Below are positions 1 to 5,568 of a DNA stretch of 8,835 nucleotides, one piece after another. Every line of letters begins with the position of its first letter. Positions within the stretch are counted from its first letter, which is position 1. The notes under the pieces were generated by a model. It saw nothing but the letters and a program-made list of their open reading frames with translations. It did no database searches and was not told where the DNA came from. The DNA lies in contig DAAP01000037.1 in assembly GCA_001701165.1 (NCBI GenBank), positions 1 through 8,835 of the forward strand, written 5' to 3'. The translations under genes were made by a program, and so were the position numbers. The stretch is from Bacteroidales bacterium H4. GTDB taxonomy: Bacteria; Bacteroidota; Bacteroidia; Bacteroidales; Muribaculaceae.

Positions 1-36
1 TTTTTGATGCGGTTGCCCTGCAAATGAACCCACGGC

Positions 37-68
37 CTTGTTTTCCAGGCGAAAATCCATTAACTTTG
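37..68 (+). promoter_or_regulatory. candidate Bacteroidetes-type promoter, no gene directly downstream
   Basis: TAACTTTG at 61-68 fits the Bacteroidetes -7 consensus TAnnTTTG. It is preceded by CTTG at 37-40 with a 20-nt spacer, close to the usual -33 TTTG spacing. A transcript would begin near 75, at a small hairpin (CTGAAC 75-80 / GTTCAG 86-91). The next credible ORF is 380 nt away and has its own promoter, so the target is unclear. It may belong to an element whose gene has been lost, or drive a short RNA. Confidence 0.4.
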
Positions 69-127
69 CACTATCTGAACACCTCGTTCAGGCATCGGCA
101 AGAGAGCCGGCGAGACTGACGAATTTT

Positions 128-147
128 TCGTTACCATCTCGTTACCA
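128..147. repeat. two direct TCGTTACCA repeats, 11-bp period
   Basis: The nonamer TCGTTACCA occurs at 128-136 and again at 139-147, so the two copies start 11 bp apart and lie on the same DNA face. This is the layout expected for tandem protein-binding sites, for example integrase arm-type sites or a regulator. Which protein binds cannot be told from the sequence. Confidence 0.5.
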
Positions 148-221
148 CTAATCATTAACGACTATCTAAATCATTGATATAACTGCATTTGGAGTGCAAG
201 GAACAAGTCTCTCCAGCTCCA

Positions 222-268
222 CATCAAGAAAGAGGGGGTACCCGCAGGGTACCCCCTCTTTCTTGATG
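222..268. repeat. perfect 22-bp inverted repeat with 3-nt loop
   Basis: Bases 222-243 are the exact reverse complement of 247-268, with GCA (244-246) between them. The centre contains GGGTACCC-like palindromes. The stem is much longer than an ordinary terminator stem, and neither flank carries a T-run, so it is not a standard intrinsic terminator. It could extrude as a cruciform or form a very stable RNA hairpin. Its origin is unknown; an att or mobile-element remnant is one possibility. Confidence 0.85.
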
Positions 269-269
269 G

Positions 270-339
270 CGCGAATAGATTCGAACCCGAGTAGAGAGGT
301 TCGTAATCGCGTAGCGCTTGCGTAACGAAGTGTAGCAAG
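270..339. other. two further imperfect hairpins beside the 22-bp repeat
   Basis: CGCGA 270-274 pairs with TCGCG 307-311, and inside it CGAACC 282-287 pairs with GGTTCG 298-303 around a 10-nt loop. A third stem, CTTGC 317-321 / GCAAG 335-339, follows. Together with the 222-268 repeat this gives three consecutive hairpins within 120 bp. The minus-strand string GTTCGAATC resembles a tRNA T-loop, but its flanks do not form a T-stem or a tRNA cloverleaf. CTCCAGCT occurs on both sides of the structured block (211-218 and 345-352). Confidence 0.4.
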
Positions 340-412
340 AATCCCTCCAGCTTTATATTATGAAAAAACACATATGTATTTTCAGCTTACCAAAAAAAAA
401 TGGTGGTGGAGT

Positions 413-440
413 GTAACTTTTCGGGAAAAGCTGCGTCTAA
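413..440 (+). promoter_or_regulatory. sigma-E-like ECF promoter of the sigma gene
   Basis: GTAACTT (413-419), a 15-nt spacer, then GTCTAA (435-440) matches the ECF/sigma-E consensus GGAACTT-N15-GTCTAA at all but one position. Since it lies directly before an ECF sigma gene, autoregulation is the natural inference. The expected start of transcription (about 446-448) falls 2-4 nt before the ATG at 450, which implies a leaderless or nearly leaderless mRNA. TAACTTTT (414-421) also resembles the housekeeping -7 box, so use by the primary sigma factor is an alternative. Confidence 0.6.
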
Positions 441-449
441 CAATATACG

Positions 450-959
450 ATGAAGACAAACGCGACATCAGATGCCAAGGATAAGGAAACACGCTTCAAG
501 GATTTGTTGCGTCAGCATAACACTATGCTGTATAAAGTGTGCTTCCTGTATCACAGTGCAGATGCACCTGTCGATGACTTGTACCAGGAGACCGTGGCCA
601 ATATATGGAACGGTATGGACAGTTTTGACGGGCGTGCCGACATAACTACGTGGCTGTATCGTACCGCCATCAACAGCTGCATCTCATGGCACAGGCGCGT
701 CAGTCGCCATCGTGGAACGGTAGACCTCGATCACGCCCTCGAAGTTTTGGCCGATGATGACAGCGAACGTGCCGAAAACCTCCGTGTCCTGTACCGGATG
801 ATTTCGCGGCTCGACCCGTTGGAAAAGGCGTTGATAACCTTATGGTTGGACGAACGAGACTATAAAGAAATAGCTGACATCACCGGATTGTCGCGTGCCA
901 ATGTGGGCACTCGGCTTCATCGTGTCAAAGCCAAATTACAGAAACAATTGCAGGATTAA
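450..959 (+). CDS. ECF-type RNA polymerase sigma factor
   Basis: This 169-aa protein directs RNA polymerase to a small set of promoters. It has the two-domain ECF layout. Region 2 spans about residues 17-84, with the acidic DDLYQETVANIW segment at 42-53 and F-x-G-x-ADITTWLYRTAINSCIS at 59-79. Region 4 spans about 112-167, with LDPLEKALITLWL followed by a helix-turn-helix around YKEIADITGLSRANVGTRLHR (about 138-158). The variable linker is at 85-111. The start at 450 is favoured because region 2 begins only some 16 residues in and the next Met (residue 26) lies inside the domain. It is complete for the family. It is followed after 4 nt by a membrane protein, so the two are probably co-translated. 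A sigma-E-like promoter sits just upstream and suggests self-activation. The regulon and inducing signal cannot be read from the window. Confidence 0.93.
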   Translation: MKTNATSDAKDKETRFKDLLRQHNTMLYKVCFLYHSADAPVDDLYQETVANIWNGMDSFDGRADITTWLYRTAINSCISWHRRVSRHRGTVDLDHALEVLADDDSERAENLRVLYRMISRLDPLEKALITLWLDERDYKEIADITGLSRANVGTRLHRVKAKLQKQLQD

Positions 960-963
960 AGAT

Positions 964-1545
964 ATGCCCACAAACGATATAGAATTTCTTAAACGACAAT
1001 GGAACAGTATCAAGCCCTCTGCCGATGCTGCACGTACCCTTTCAGACATTAATGTCAAAGGACTTGACCGGGTACGTACTCTTACATGCAAGGTCGCACG
1101 TCAACATCTGGTGGCAGCTGTAGGCGGATTGCTATTGCCTCCGCTCATTCTGTGGTTGTCCGAGTATATGCCGGTGTCACTATTGCTGATAATATGCTAC
1201 AGCGCCTTCGGTATATTTTGCTCCGTCATCAATTTCTATATCTATCGACGCATCCGTCGCAGCGACTACGTCAGCTTACCCGTGGTCGAGGCGGCCGAAC
1301 GCGTAGCCGCAATCACTCGTCTTATAGGACGTTTGCGCATTATCAGTATAATTTTAATGTTTCCGGTATTGGCAATGCTCTTTGTAGAGATGGCTGCTGT
1401 CGGGGATGTCTATGTGGTTTATGGCGGCATCGTGGGCGCTGTCATAGGTGCTGTTGTGTCAGTCATCTCATGGCGACGCACTAATCGCCATCTCCGTCTC
1501 CTGCACGAAATCTTCGTCCAAAGCGACGCCGACGTCGACGAGTGA
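964..1545 (+). CDS. four-helix membrane protein paired with the ECF sigma factor (candidate anti-sigma)
   Basis: A 193-aa protein of no recognised named family. The N-terminal ~45 residues are soluble, starting MPTNDIEFLKRQWNSIKP. Predicted membrane helices lie at about 48-66, 70-93, 126-145 and 150-170, with a basic loop (RRIRRS, about 95-100) and a basic tail after helix 4. The start at 964 is chosen because it lies 4 nt after the sigma stop; an in-frame start at 895 would overlap the sigma gene and prepend an unlikely peptide. Tight coupling to an ECF gene suggests the soluble N-terminus binds the sigma at the membrane. That is inference: no zinc-binding HxxxCxxC anti-sigma motif is present. 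Short membrane proteins starting with IE-x-LK-x-x-W are, to my recollection, common beside ECF genes in Bacteroidales. Confidence 0.8.
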   Translation: MPTNDIEFLKRQWNSIKPSADAARTLSDINVKGLDRVRTLTCKVARQHLVAAVGGLLLPPLILWLSEYMPVSLLLIICYSAFGIFCSVINFYIYRRIRRSDYVSLPVVEAAERVAAITRLIGRLRIISIILMFPVLAMLFVEMAAVGDVYVVYGGIVGAVIGAVVSVISWRRTNRHLRLLHEIFVQSDADVDE

Positions 1546-1589
1546 TTCCAATACCGCTCAAGGTGGCAATTATGGCCGGAAGTGAAAAA

Positions 1590-2003
1590 TTATTCGCCGA
1601 GGATGGTGGCGACGATGCGACGAGAGCCGCCGTGGTCGCGGAACTCGCAAAGGTATATGCCTTGCCAAATGCCCAAGTCGAGTAGTCCTTCCGCTATGGG
1701 AAGTGTGAGCGTAGAACCTACGATTACTGCTTTGGCGTGCGAGGGCATATCGTCCGGTCCTTCGTCTGTATGCAGGTAGAACGGCGCGTTCTCGGGTACG
1801 AGGCGGTCGAATATGGCGGCGAGGTCGAGCCGTACATCCGGGTCGGCGTTTTCGTTGAGGGCCAATGCGGCTGAGGTGTGCTGTATCAGCAGATGCAGCA
1901 ACCCTGTACGGGGCAGAGGTGGTAGCTGCCGCAGGACTTCGGAGGATATAAGATGGATGCCGCGCGGATAGGGGTGCAGAGTGATATGGGCTTGTTTTAT
2001 CAT
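1590..2003 (-). CDS. yjbQ: YjbQ / UPF0047 family protein
   Basis: A 137-aa cytoplasmic protein of the YjbQ (UPF0047) family, whose E. coli member has about 138 aa and is associated with a weak thiamine-phosphate synthase activity; the true physiological role is unsettled. Visible family signatures are QHTSAALALNENADPDV (41-57, with H42, N50, D54, D56), H78, EGPDDMPSHAK (81-91) and the C-terminal WQGIYLCEFRDHGGSRRI (113-130). The start at 2003 is preferred over the longer frame from 2069, because MIKQAHITLH begins exactly where the family's first beta strand starts and the extra 22 residues look non-coding. The family tetrapeptide usually written GTWQ reads GIWQ here (111-114). It is the third gene of the run surE, FKBP, yjbQ, after a 75-nt gap, and its end faces the membrane-protein gene across 44 nt with no evident terminator. 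Confidence 0.92.
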   Translation of the reverse strand: MIKQAHITLHPYPRGIHLISSEVLRQLPPLPRTGLLHLLIQHTSAALALNENADPDVRLDLAAIFDRLVPENAPFYLHTDEGPDDMPSHAKAVIVGSTLTLPIAEGLLDLGIWQGIYLCEFRDHGGSRRIVATILGE

Positions 2004-2046
2004 GATTCTTGACGTTTTAGGGTTTGTGGTGAGAGCATATGTCACG

Positions 2047-2059
2047 GCCACGGCGTGGC
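2047..2059. other. short inverted repeat between FKBP gene and yjbQ
   Basis: GCCAC (2047-2051) and GTGGC (2055-2059) form a 5-bp stem around a 3-nt loop in the 75-nt gap between the two minus-strand genes. No T-run follows on the minus strand, so it is unlikely to terminate transcription. It could be a weak attenuating or mRNA-processing structure, or chance. Confidence 0.25.
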
Positions 2060-2078
2060 AAAAGCCCACTCATTTCGG

Positions 2079-2477
2079 TCATGAAACACCGAGAAGTTCG
2101 ATGTCGAACACCAGCGTCGAGCCACCGGGTATGCCCGGTTGGTTTATACGTCCGTAGCCCTGCTCGGCCGGGATGTAAATCTCCCGGCGGTCGCCTACGT
2201 GCATATGTTGCAAAGCTATAATCCATCCGGGAATAAGCTCGCGTAGACGGAAAGCCGGGGCTACGCCCGAGCGGCTGCTGTCAAATGTCTTGCCGTTGAT
2301 AGTTCGACCCGTGTAATGGACCACAACCACGCTGTTGCGATTGGGTTTAGGCCCTTTGGCGTTGCCGCTTTTGATGACTTTGTATAATATACCCTTGTCG
2401 AGGGCTATCACGCCCGGCTCGGCAGCCTTGTCCTTGAGCCATTGGCGGTTTCGTTCGATGTATTCCTGCTTGGCCAT
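2079..2477 (-). CDS. FKBP-type peptidyl-prolyl cis-trans isomerase
   Basis: A 132-aa cytoplasmic FKBP that catalyses cis-trans isomerisation of X-Pro bonds in client proteins. There is no signal peptide or lipobox. The FKBP domain occupies about residues 45-131. VVVHYTGRTINGKTFDSS (51-68) supplies Y55, F65 and D66; LIPGWIIALQHMHVGDRREIYIP (81-103) supplies the pocket tryptophan W85; QGYG gives Y108; and STLVFDIELLGV (120-131) closes the domain with F124. These match the canonical FKBP12 pocket positions, so it should be active. The N-terminal ~40 residues are a charged helix plus a short strand, as in MIP/FkpA-like proteins without their dimerisation arm. The start at 2477 lies 5 nt after the surE stop, indicating one transcript. 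Confidence 0.93.
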   Translation of the reverse strand: MAKQEYIERNRQWLKDKAAEPGVIALDKGILYKVIKSGNAKGPKPNRNSVVVVHYTGRTINGKTFDSSRSGVAPAFRLRELIPGWIIALQHMHVGDRREIYIPAEQGYGRINQPGIPGGSTLVFDIELLGVS

Positions 2478-2482
2478 GGGCG

Positions 2483-3253
2483 CTACTTGTCGCTGTCAAA
2501 ACGTGTGGCCATAGGCGTTACCATATCCATACGCGTCACGTCCGGACATACCGGGACGATGGATGTGTATCCTTGGGACAGCCAATACTCGTCTGTGTCG
2601 GTGGCTTCGGGCTCTTCGTTGCAAAAACGCCCCGTGAGCCAGTAAAACGGATTTTGATGCGGGTCGATAAATCGCTCGAACTCCTCGCTCCAGTGTCCGC
2701 GTGCGGCGCGGCATGTGCGTACGCCCTTGGGGACGATGTGCGCCGGGATGTTGATGTTAAGGGCCGTAAACTTCGGAAGGCCGTGCGCTACGACATCGGC
2801 GGCAAGTCGTGCCACTTGCGGTGCAGACAGCGAGAAATCGGCCGAGGGCGAGTGATGCAGCAGGGAGAAGCCTACGGCCGTGATGCCGTTGGTGCATGCT
2901 TCGATGACCGCACCCATTGTACCCGAATAGGTCACCGCATTTCCGCTATTGCTGCCGTGGTTGATGCCCGAGAACAGGAAGTCCGGGCGGCGCGGCATCA
3001 CCGCGTGCAATCCCAGTTTGACGCAGTCCACCGGCGTGCCCGAGACGCTGAATACTTGTGCATCGCCGTAGTCGGCGTGTCGGCGTATGCGCAGCGGCCC
3101 GTCTACGGTCAGAGCCGACGACTGCCCCGATTGGGGGCGTGCCGGTGCCACTATGATGACATCGCCCAGGGGCATAGCGGCATCGGCAAGTGCGCGTAAG
3201 CCTGCGGCCTCGAAGCCGTCATCATTGGTTATCATTATCAAAGGTCGTTCCAT
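2483..3253 (-). CDS. surE: 5'-nucleotidase SurE
   Basis: A 256-aa metal-dependent nucleoside monophosphate phosphatase (surE; 5'/3'-nucleotidase, with exopolyphosphatase activity in some homologues). The Rossmann-like core begins at once with IMITNDDG (6-13), whose D11 and D12 bind the metal. S42 in RPQSGQSS and N98 in SGINHGSN (95-102) complete the site. GTPVDC (72-77) and YSGTMGAVIEA (109-119) are further family signatures. Length is normal for the family and no key residue is missing. The C-terminal part (about 180-245) is the usual tip that exchanges between subunits. It is the first gene of the minus-strand run; a TAnnTTTG box lies about 70 nt upstream. SurE is often linked to survival in stationary phase and to nucleotide salvage. 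Confidence 0.97.
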   Translation of the reverse strand: MERPLIMITNDDGFEAAGLRALADAAMPLGDVIIVAPARPQSGQSSALTVDGPLRIRRHADYGDAQVFSVSGTPVDCVKLGLHAVMPRRPDFLFSGINHGSNSGNAVTYSGTMGAVIEACTNGITAVGFSLLHHSPSADFSLSAPQVARLAADVVAHGLPKFTALNINIPAHIVPKGVRTCRAARGHWSEEFERFIDPHQNPFYWLTGRFCNEEPEATDTDEYWLSQGYTSIVPVCPDVTRMDMVTPMATRFDSDK

Positions 3254-3320
3254 TGTTGTGTCATGTTGTTTCTTTTAGCGTCCGGCGCGGTCGCCGTGTC
3301 GATATCGCGTTTTGCGTCTG

Positions 3321-3328
3321 CAAAGGTA
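3321..3328 (-). promoter_or_regulatory. candidate -7 box for the surE run
   Basis: On the minus strand this reads TACCTTTG followed by C, an exact match to the Bacteroidetes -7 consensus TAnnTTTG. It lies 68 nt before the surE ATG, so transcription would start near 3314 with a leader of about 60 nt. No good -33 box is seen at the expected distance, which leaves the call tentative. Confidence 0.5.
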
Positions 3329-3488
3329 GTCATTTTTGGCGACACCTTCCGTTCGCGTTGTCTGTACTTGGTGGACTTTGGCTCGAATTTGCGATGTGTA
3401 GCGCGAAAAAAAACATCGTGGTGAGGACAAAAAAGACGTGAGGGAAAAAAACAGGGCGGAGGAAAGGCTGTAAGCGAAAAAAAATTCG

Positions 3489-3496
3489 TAAGTTTG
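3489..3496 (+). promoter_or_regulatory. candidate -7 box for the 3602 gene
   Basis: TAAGTTTG matches TAnnTTTG and would start a transcript near 3503, giving a leader of about 100 nt before the ATG at 3602. The upstream -33 position holds only a weak GCTG (3467-3470). Confidence 0.4.
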
Positions 3497-3601
3497 TAGG
3501 ACAAAACGAGGGACTTCGGGCGTACAATGCGGCCGAAGCTTTCGGATATATGTTGGAATGTAAGTTAATAATCACGTTAACAGCATAATACTCCCACTGT
3601 T

Positions 3602-5395
3602 ATGGCTAAATTGCAGCTATATATAACCCGGTCGATGGGGACGTTCAATTCGCAATTGAATCTCAATCCCAACGAGGATGTACGCTCGTATGTCAATGAT
3701 GTACGCAGTGTATTGTCAACCGTGGACTATGACGCTAACGAAAAGAACATATTTTACCTGTTGACATCGGTTTCGACCGGAGTCTTCGTCACCATACTGC
3801 GCACCATTCCGAAGAACGTCGGCGACCACCTTGCCGCATGGATATTTGTCCCTTCGGATATAGATATAGCGAAAGACGACCTTGTGTCGGTGGTCAAGCA
3901 AACCACGCGTACCATTTCGTCTGTGAAGGTGAGCGGCGAAGACGTCGTGGCGCTGCGTGCGACATTTGCCCGCGATTATGCCGTGCGTCGTGATGCGCCT
4001 CGGTGCGTGGCCATGAATTCCTCCGGCCAATGGGCCTGGCGTCTCTATGGCGGCGATAACGCTCCCGCCTTGGAGACCTTTCTCGGCGACGGGTTGTGGC
4101 AACAATGCTATCTGCCGTATCGTGGCATATTGCTGGTGGACGCCGACTTGCAGTTGACGCCGGTGATTGCCGATCTTACAGACGAGCCTATAGGCGGGAC
4201 TGCCGCCATACTGCCGCCCGAGAAGAGCGATGACGGCTTTGATCCGTGGGTGTTCGGCATACGTCTTGATGCGCCTGTGCGAGCCACCATAGGTGACACG
4301 GTGACGGTGACATGGCGCCGTCAGGGCTTTGACGATGTTTCCGAAACCATAGCGGTGGATGCTGCAGAGGTGACGCCGCGGCAGATTTCGACAGACGATT
4401 CACGCAAGGTTATCACCCCATCGTCTTTCAAGGTAACATCGCTGACAACGCATGCGAGGATACTCGATTGCGAGATATTGGTCAACGGCCGATCTATTAC
4501 GGCCGAAGGCGAGGCCTTTACGCGCTGTGAGTTGTCACAAGCTTCTGTATCGGTCAATGCCGAGGGCTACTTTCCCTATTCGGGACGTATGGATTTGGCT
4601 ACGCTGACACAAGCCCTGATACAATTGGCCGAGCGTCGCAAGGTATATCGCTTTGAGGTGCCGGTAAAGTCCAGTGACTTGGGTGCGCCTATCAAATTTG
4701 ATATCTTGAGCCAAAAAGCGCTTAACGACAGTCCTTTGGAGGGCTACGAGCTGACTGCGGACATACAGGAAGGCCAGAGTCGTACCAATCACCTGCGCTA
4801 TACCGGTGCCGGGGTGTGGCAACATCGCCATGCCATATCTTTCGGCGTGGGACTGCTGATAGGCATAGTGCTGATGTTGTTGCTTGGTACATGTTCCGGG
4901 AGCAAGGATAAAGAAGCCCTGGCACCGGCGGCCAATCCCGACGACACGGCGACAGTGGTGTCGGTTCAAGCTCCGACTCCGGCAGCTCCGACCGTAATTA
5001 CCGAGGACAATACACAGGAACAAGCCTTGCAGCAGCCTGCAGCCGAGCAGGCTCCTAAGCCTCAAAACGTAAGCACGGACAAGCCTGCAACAAAAGAGCA
5101 GATATCCGCTGCCTGCAAATATCTCGATGACAATAAGGTGTGGACACGTGCCGATATGGAGAAGCAGCCTGCGCTGCGAGGCTTGTACGAAGATATGAAC
5201 AATCTGCGCTATGAGCGCCTTATCGAAGTTTGGGGTCCTAAACTGGCTGAATCGAAGATGTTTGCGGACGTAGCCAAGCATGCCGCCTTGGGCAAACATA
5301 AGAAAGAGCGCGTGCTTAAGGCCGGCAATACCTATAATAAACCCGGAGACGAGAGCATCAGCCGCCAAGGCTACCTCAACCGTATAGATCCCTGA
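3602..5395 (+). CDS. uncharacterized single-pass membrane protein (597 aa as read; probably frameshifted)
   Basis: I do not recognise a named family. The first ~190 residues form a soluble domain opening MAKLQLYITRSMGTFNSQLN. Residues ~215-405 are strongly beta-patterned and look like two or more small sandwich domains. The segment DCEILVNGRSI...ASVSVNAEGYFPYSGRM (289-330) resembles a PEGA or carboxypeptidase-regulatory-like fold. One hydrophobic helix lies at about 409-430, then a Pro/Ala/Gln-rich linker (434-500) and a mixed helical C-terminal region (500-597). There is no signal peptide, so the large N-terminal part is probably cytoplasmic and the linker and tail periplasmic. This orientation is inference. 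The frame ends at CCC TGA, but coding-like sequence continues in the -1 frame to 5523, so the intended product is probably about 640 aa. It may share a transcript with the GH31 gene. The start is the first Met after the divergent promoter region. Confidence 0.85.
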   Translation: MAKLQLYITRSMGTFNSQLNLNPNEDVRSYVNDVRSVLSTVDYDANEKNIFYLLTSVSTGVFVTILRTIPKNVGDHLAAWIFVPSDIDIAKDDLVSVVKQTTRTISSVKVSGEDVVALRATFARDYAVRRDAPRCVAMNSSGQWAWRLYGGDNAPALETFLGDGLWQQCYLPYRGILLVDADLQLTPVIADLTDEPIGGTAAILPPEKSDDGFDPWVFGIRLDAPVRATIGDTVTVTWRRQGFDDVSETIAVDAAEVTPRQISTDDSRKVITPSSFKVTSLTTHARILDCEILVNGRSITAEGEAFTRCELSQASVSVNAEGYFPYSGRMDLATLTQALIQLAERRKVYRFEVPVKSSDLGAPIKFDILSQKALNDSPLEGYELTADIQEGQSRTNHLRYTGAGVWQHRHAISFGVGLLIGIVLMLLLGTCSGSKDKEALAPAANPDDTATVVSVQAPTPAAPTVITEDNTQEQALQQPAAEQAPKPQNVSTDKPATKEQISAACKYLDDNKVWTRADMEKQPALRGLYEDMNNLRYERLIEVWGPKLAESKMFADVAKHAALGKHKKERVLKAGNTYNKPGDESISRQGYLNRIDP

Positions 5396-5523
5396 CGGCC
5401 ACAGCTGACCATCTGACGCAAAAAGCCAAGGACATCTACATCGAATGCGTGGATGCCCTGCGTAAAGAAGAGTCGGTGTCAGCACATGCCAACGCCTTAA
5501 TAGGCAAAACATGGATGGCATAA
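5392..5523 (+). pseudogene. out-of-frame C-terminal continuation of the 3602 protein
   Basis: From 5392 the -1 frame reads 43 sense codons (LTATADHLTQKAKDIYIECV and on to KTWMA) and ends at TAA 5521-5523. Composition and codon use match the neighbouring genes, and there is no plausible start codon of its own. Restoring one C in the CCC run at 5390-5392 joins it to the upstream ORF as ...RIDPLTATADHL. The -1 frame is closed by TAA at 5338, so any shift must occur between 5341 and 5392. That interval has no canonical slippery heptamer. A single-base deletion in the genome or in the read is the simplest explanation. Confidence 0.75.
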
Positions 5524-5568
5524 CCCGATGGTTACACAAGAAAAGTCATACTTACACAATACACTATT

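Larger units (their letters stand above)
1..449. other. non-coding left region
   Basis: No convincing coding sequence is present in this 449-nt stretch. The one longer minus-strand open frame (371-171) runs straight through the palindrome and has low-complexity, non-protein-like composition. The region holds the orphan promoter, the phased repeats, the hairpin cluster and the sigma-gene promoter listed separately. Confidence 0.6.
3254..3601. other. divergent intergenic region rich in A-tracts
   Basis: This 348-nt gap separates surE (leftward) from the 3602 gene (rightward) and has no convincing gene. It contains the two candidate promoters listed separately and four runs of 6-8 A at 3406-3413, 3429-3434, 3445-3451 and 3477-3484. 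The first is inside a small inverted repeat (CGATGT 3392-3397 / ACATCG 3413-3418). Intrinsic curvature or nucleoid-protein binding is possible. Confidence 0.5.

Noticed and set aside
222..268. The 22-bp palindrome as an intrinsic terminator
   Set aside because: No T-run follows the stem on either strand and no gene ends immediately before it in the window.
262..350. Possible minus-strand tRNA because of GTTCGAATC and a CGCGCCA-like end
   Set aside because: The bases flanking the T-loop do not pair (at most a G-C and a G-T), no D-arm is seen, and no 5' acceptor strand matching the 3' end is present. At best a tRNA-derived fragment.
171..371. 66-aa minus-strand open frame in the left region
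   Set aside because: It runs through the 22-bp palindrome, has no family resemblance and no promoter or neighbour support; it is a by-product of the structured sequence.
895..963. Longer start for the membrane protein at 895
   Set aside because: It would overlap the sigma gene by 65 nt and add a peptide that is just the sigma C-terminus read out of frame; the ATG at 964 is 4 nt after the sigma stop.
2004..2069. Longer start for YjbQ at 2069
   Set aside because: The added 22 residues precede the family's normal N-terminus and translate an intergenic gap.
5341..5395. Programmed -1 or +1 ribosomal frameshift at CCC TGA
   Set aside because: The +1 frame stops after four codons (TGA at 5405-5407), and no -1 slippery heptamer exists in the window where the shift must occur; a 1-nt deletion is simpler.
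4535..5539. 334-aa minus-strand ORF opposite the uncharacterized gene
   Set aside because: Shadow frame: Cys/His/Arg-rich composition, no domain pattern, and the plus strand has clear coding character.
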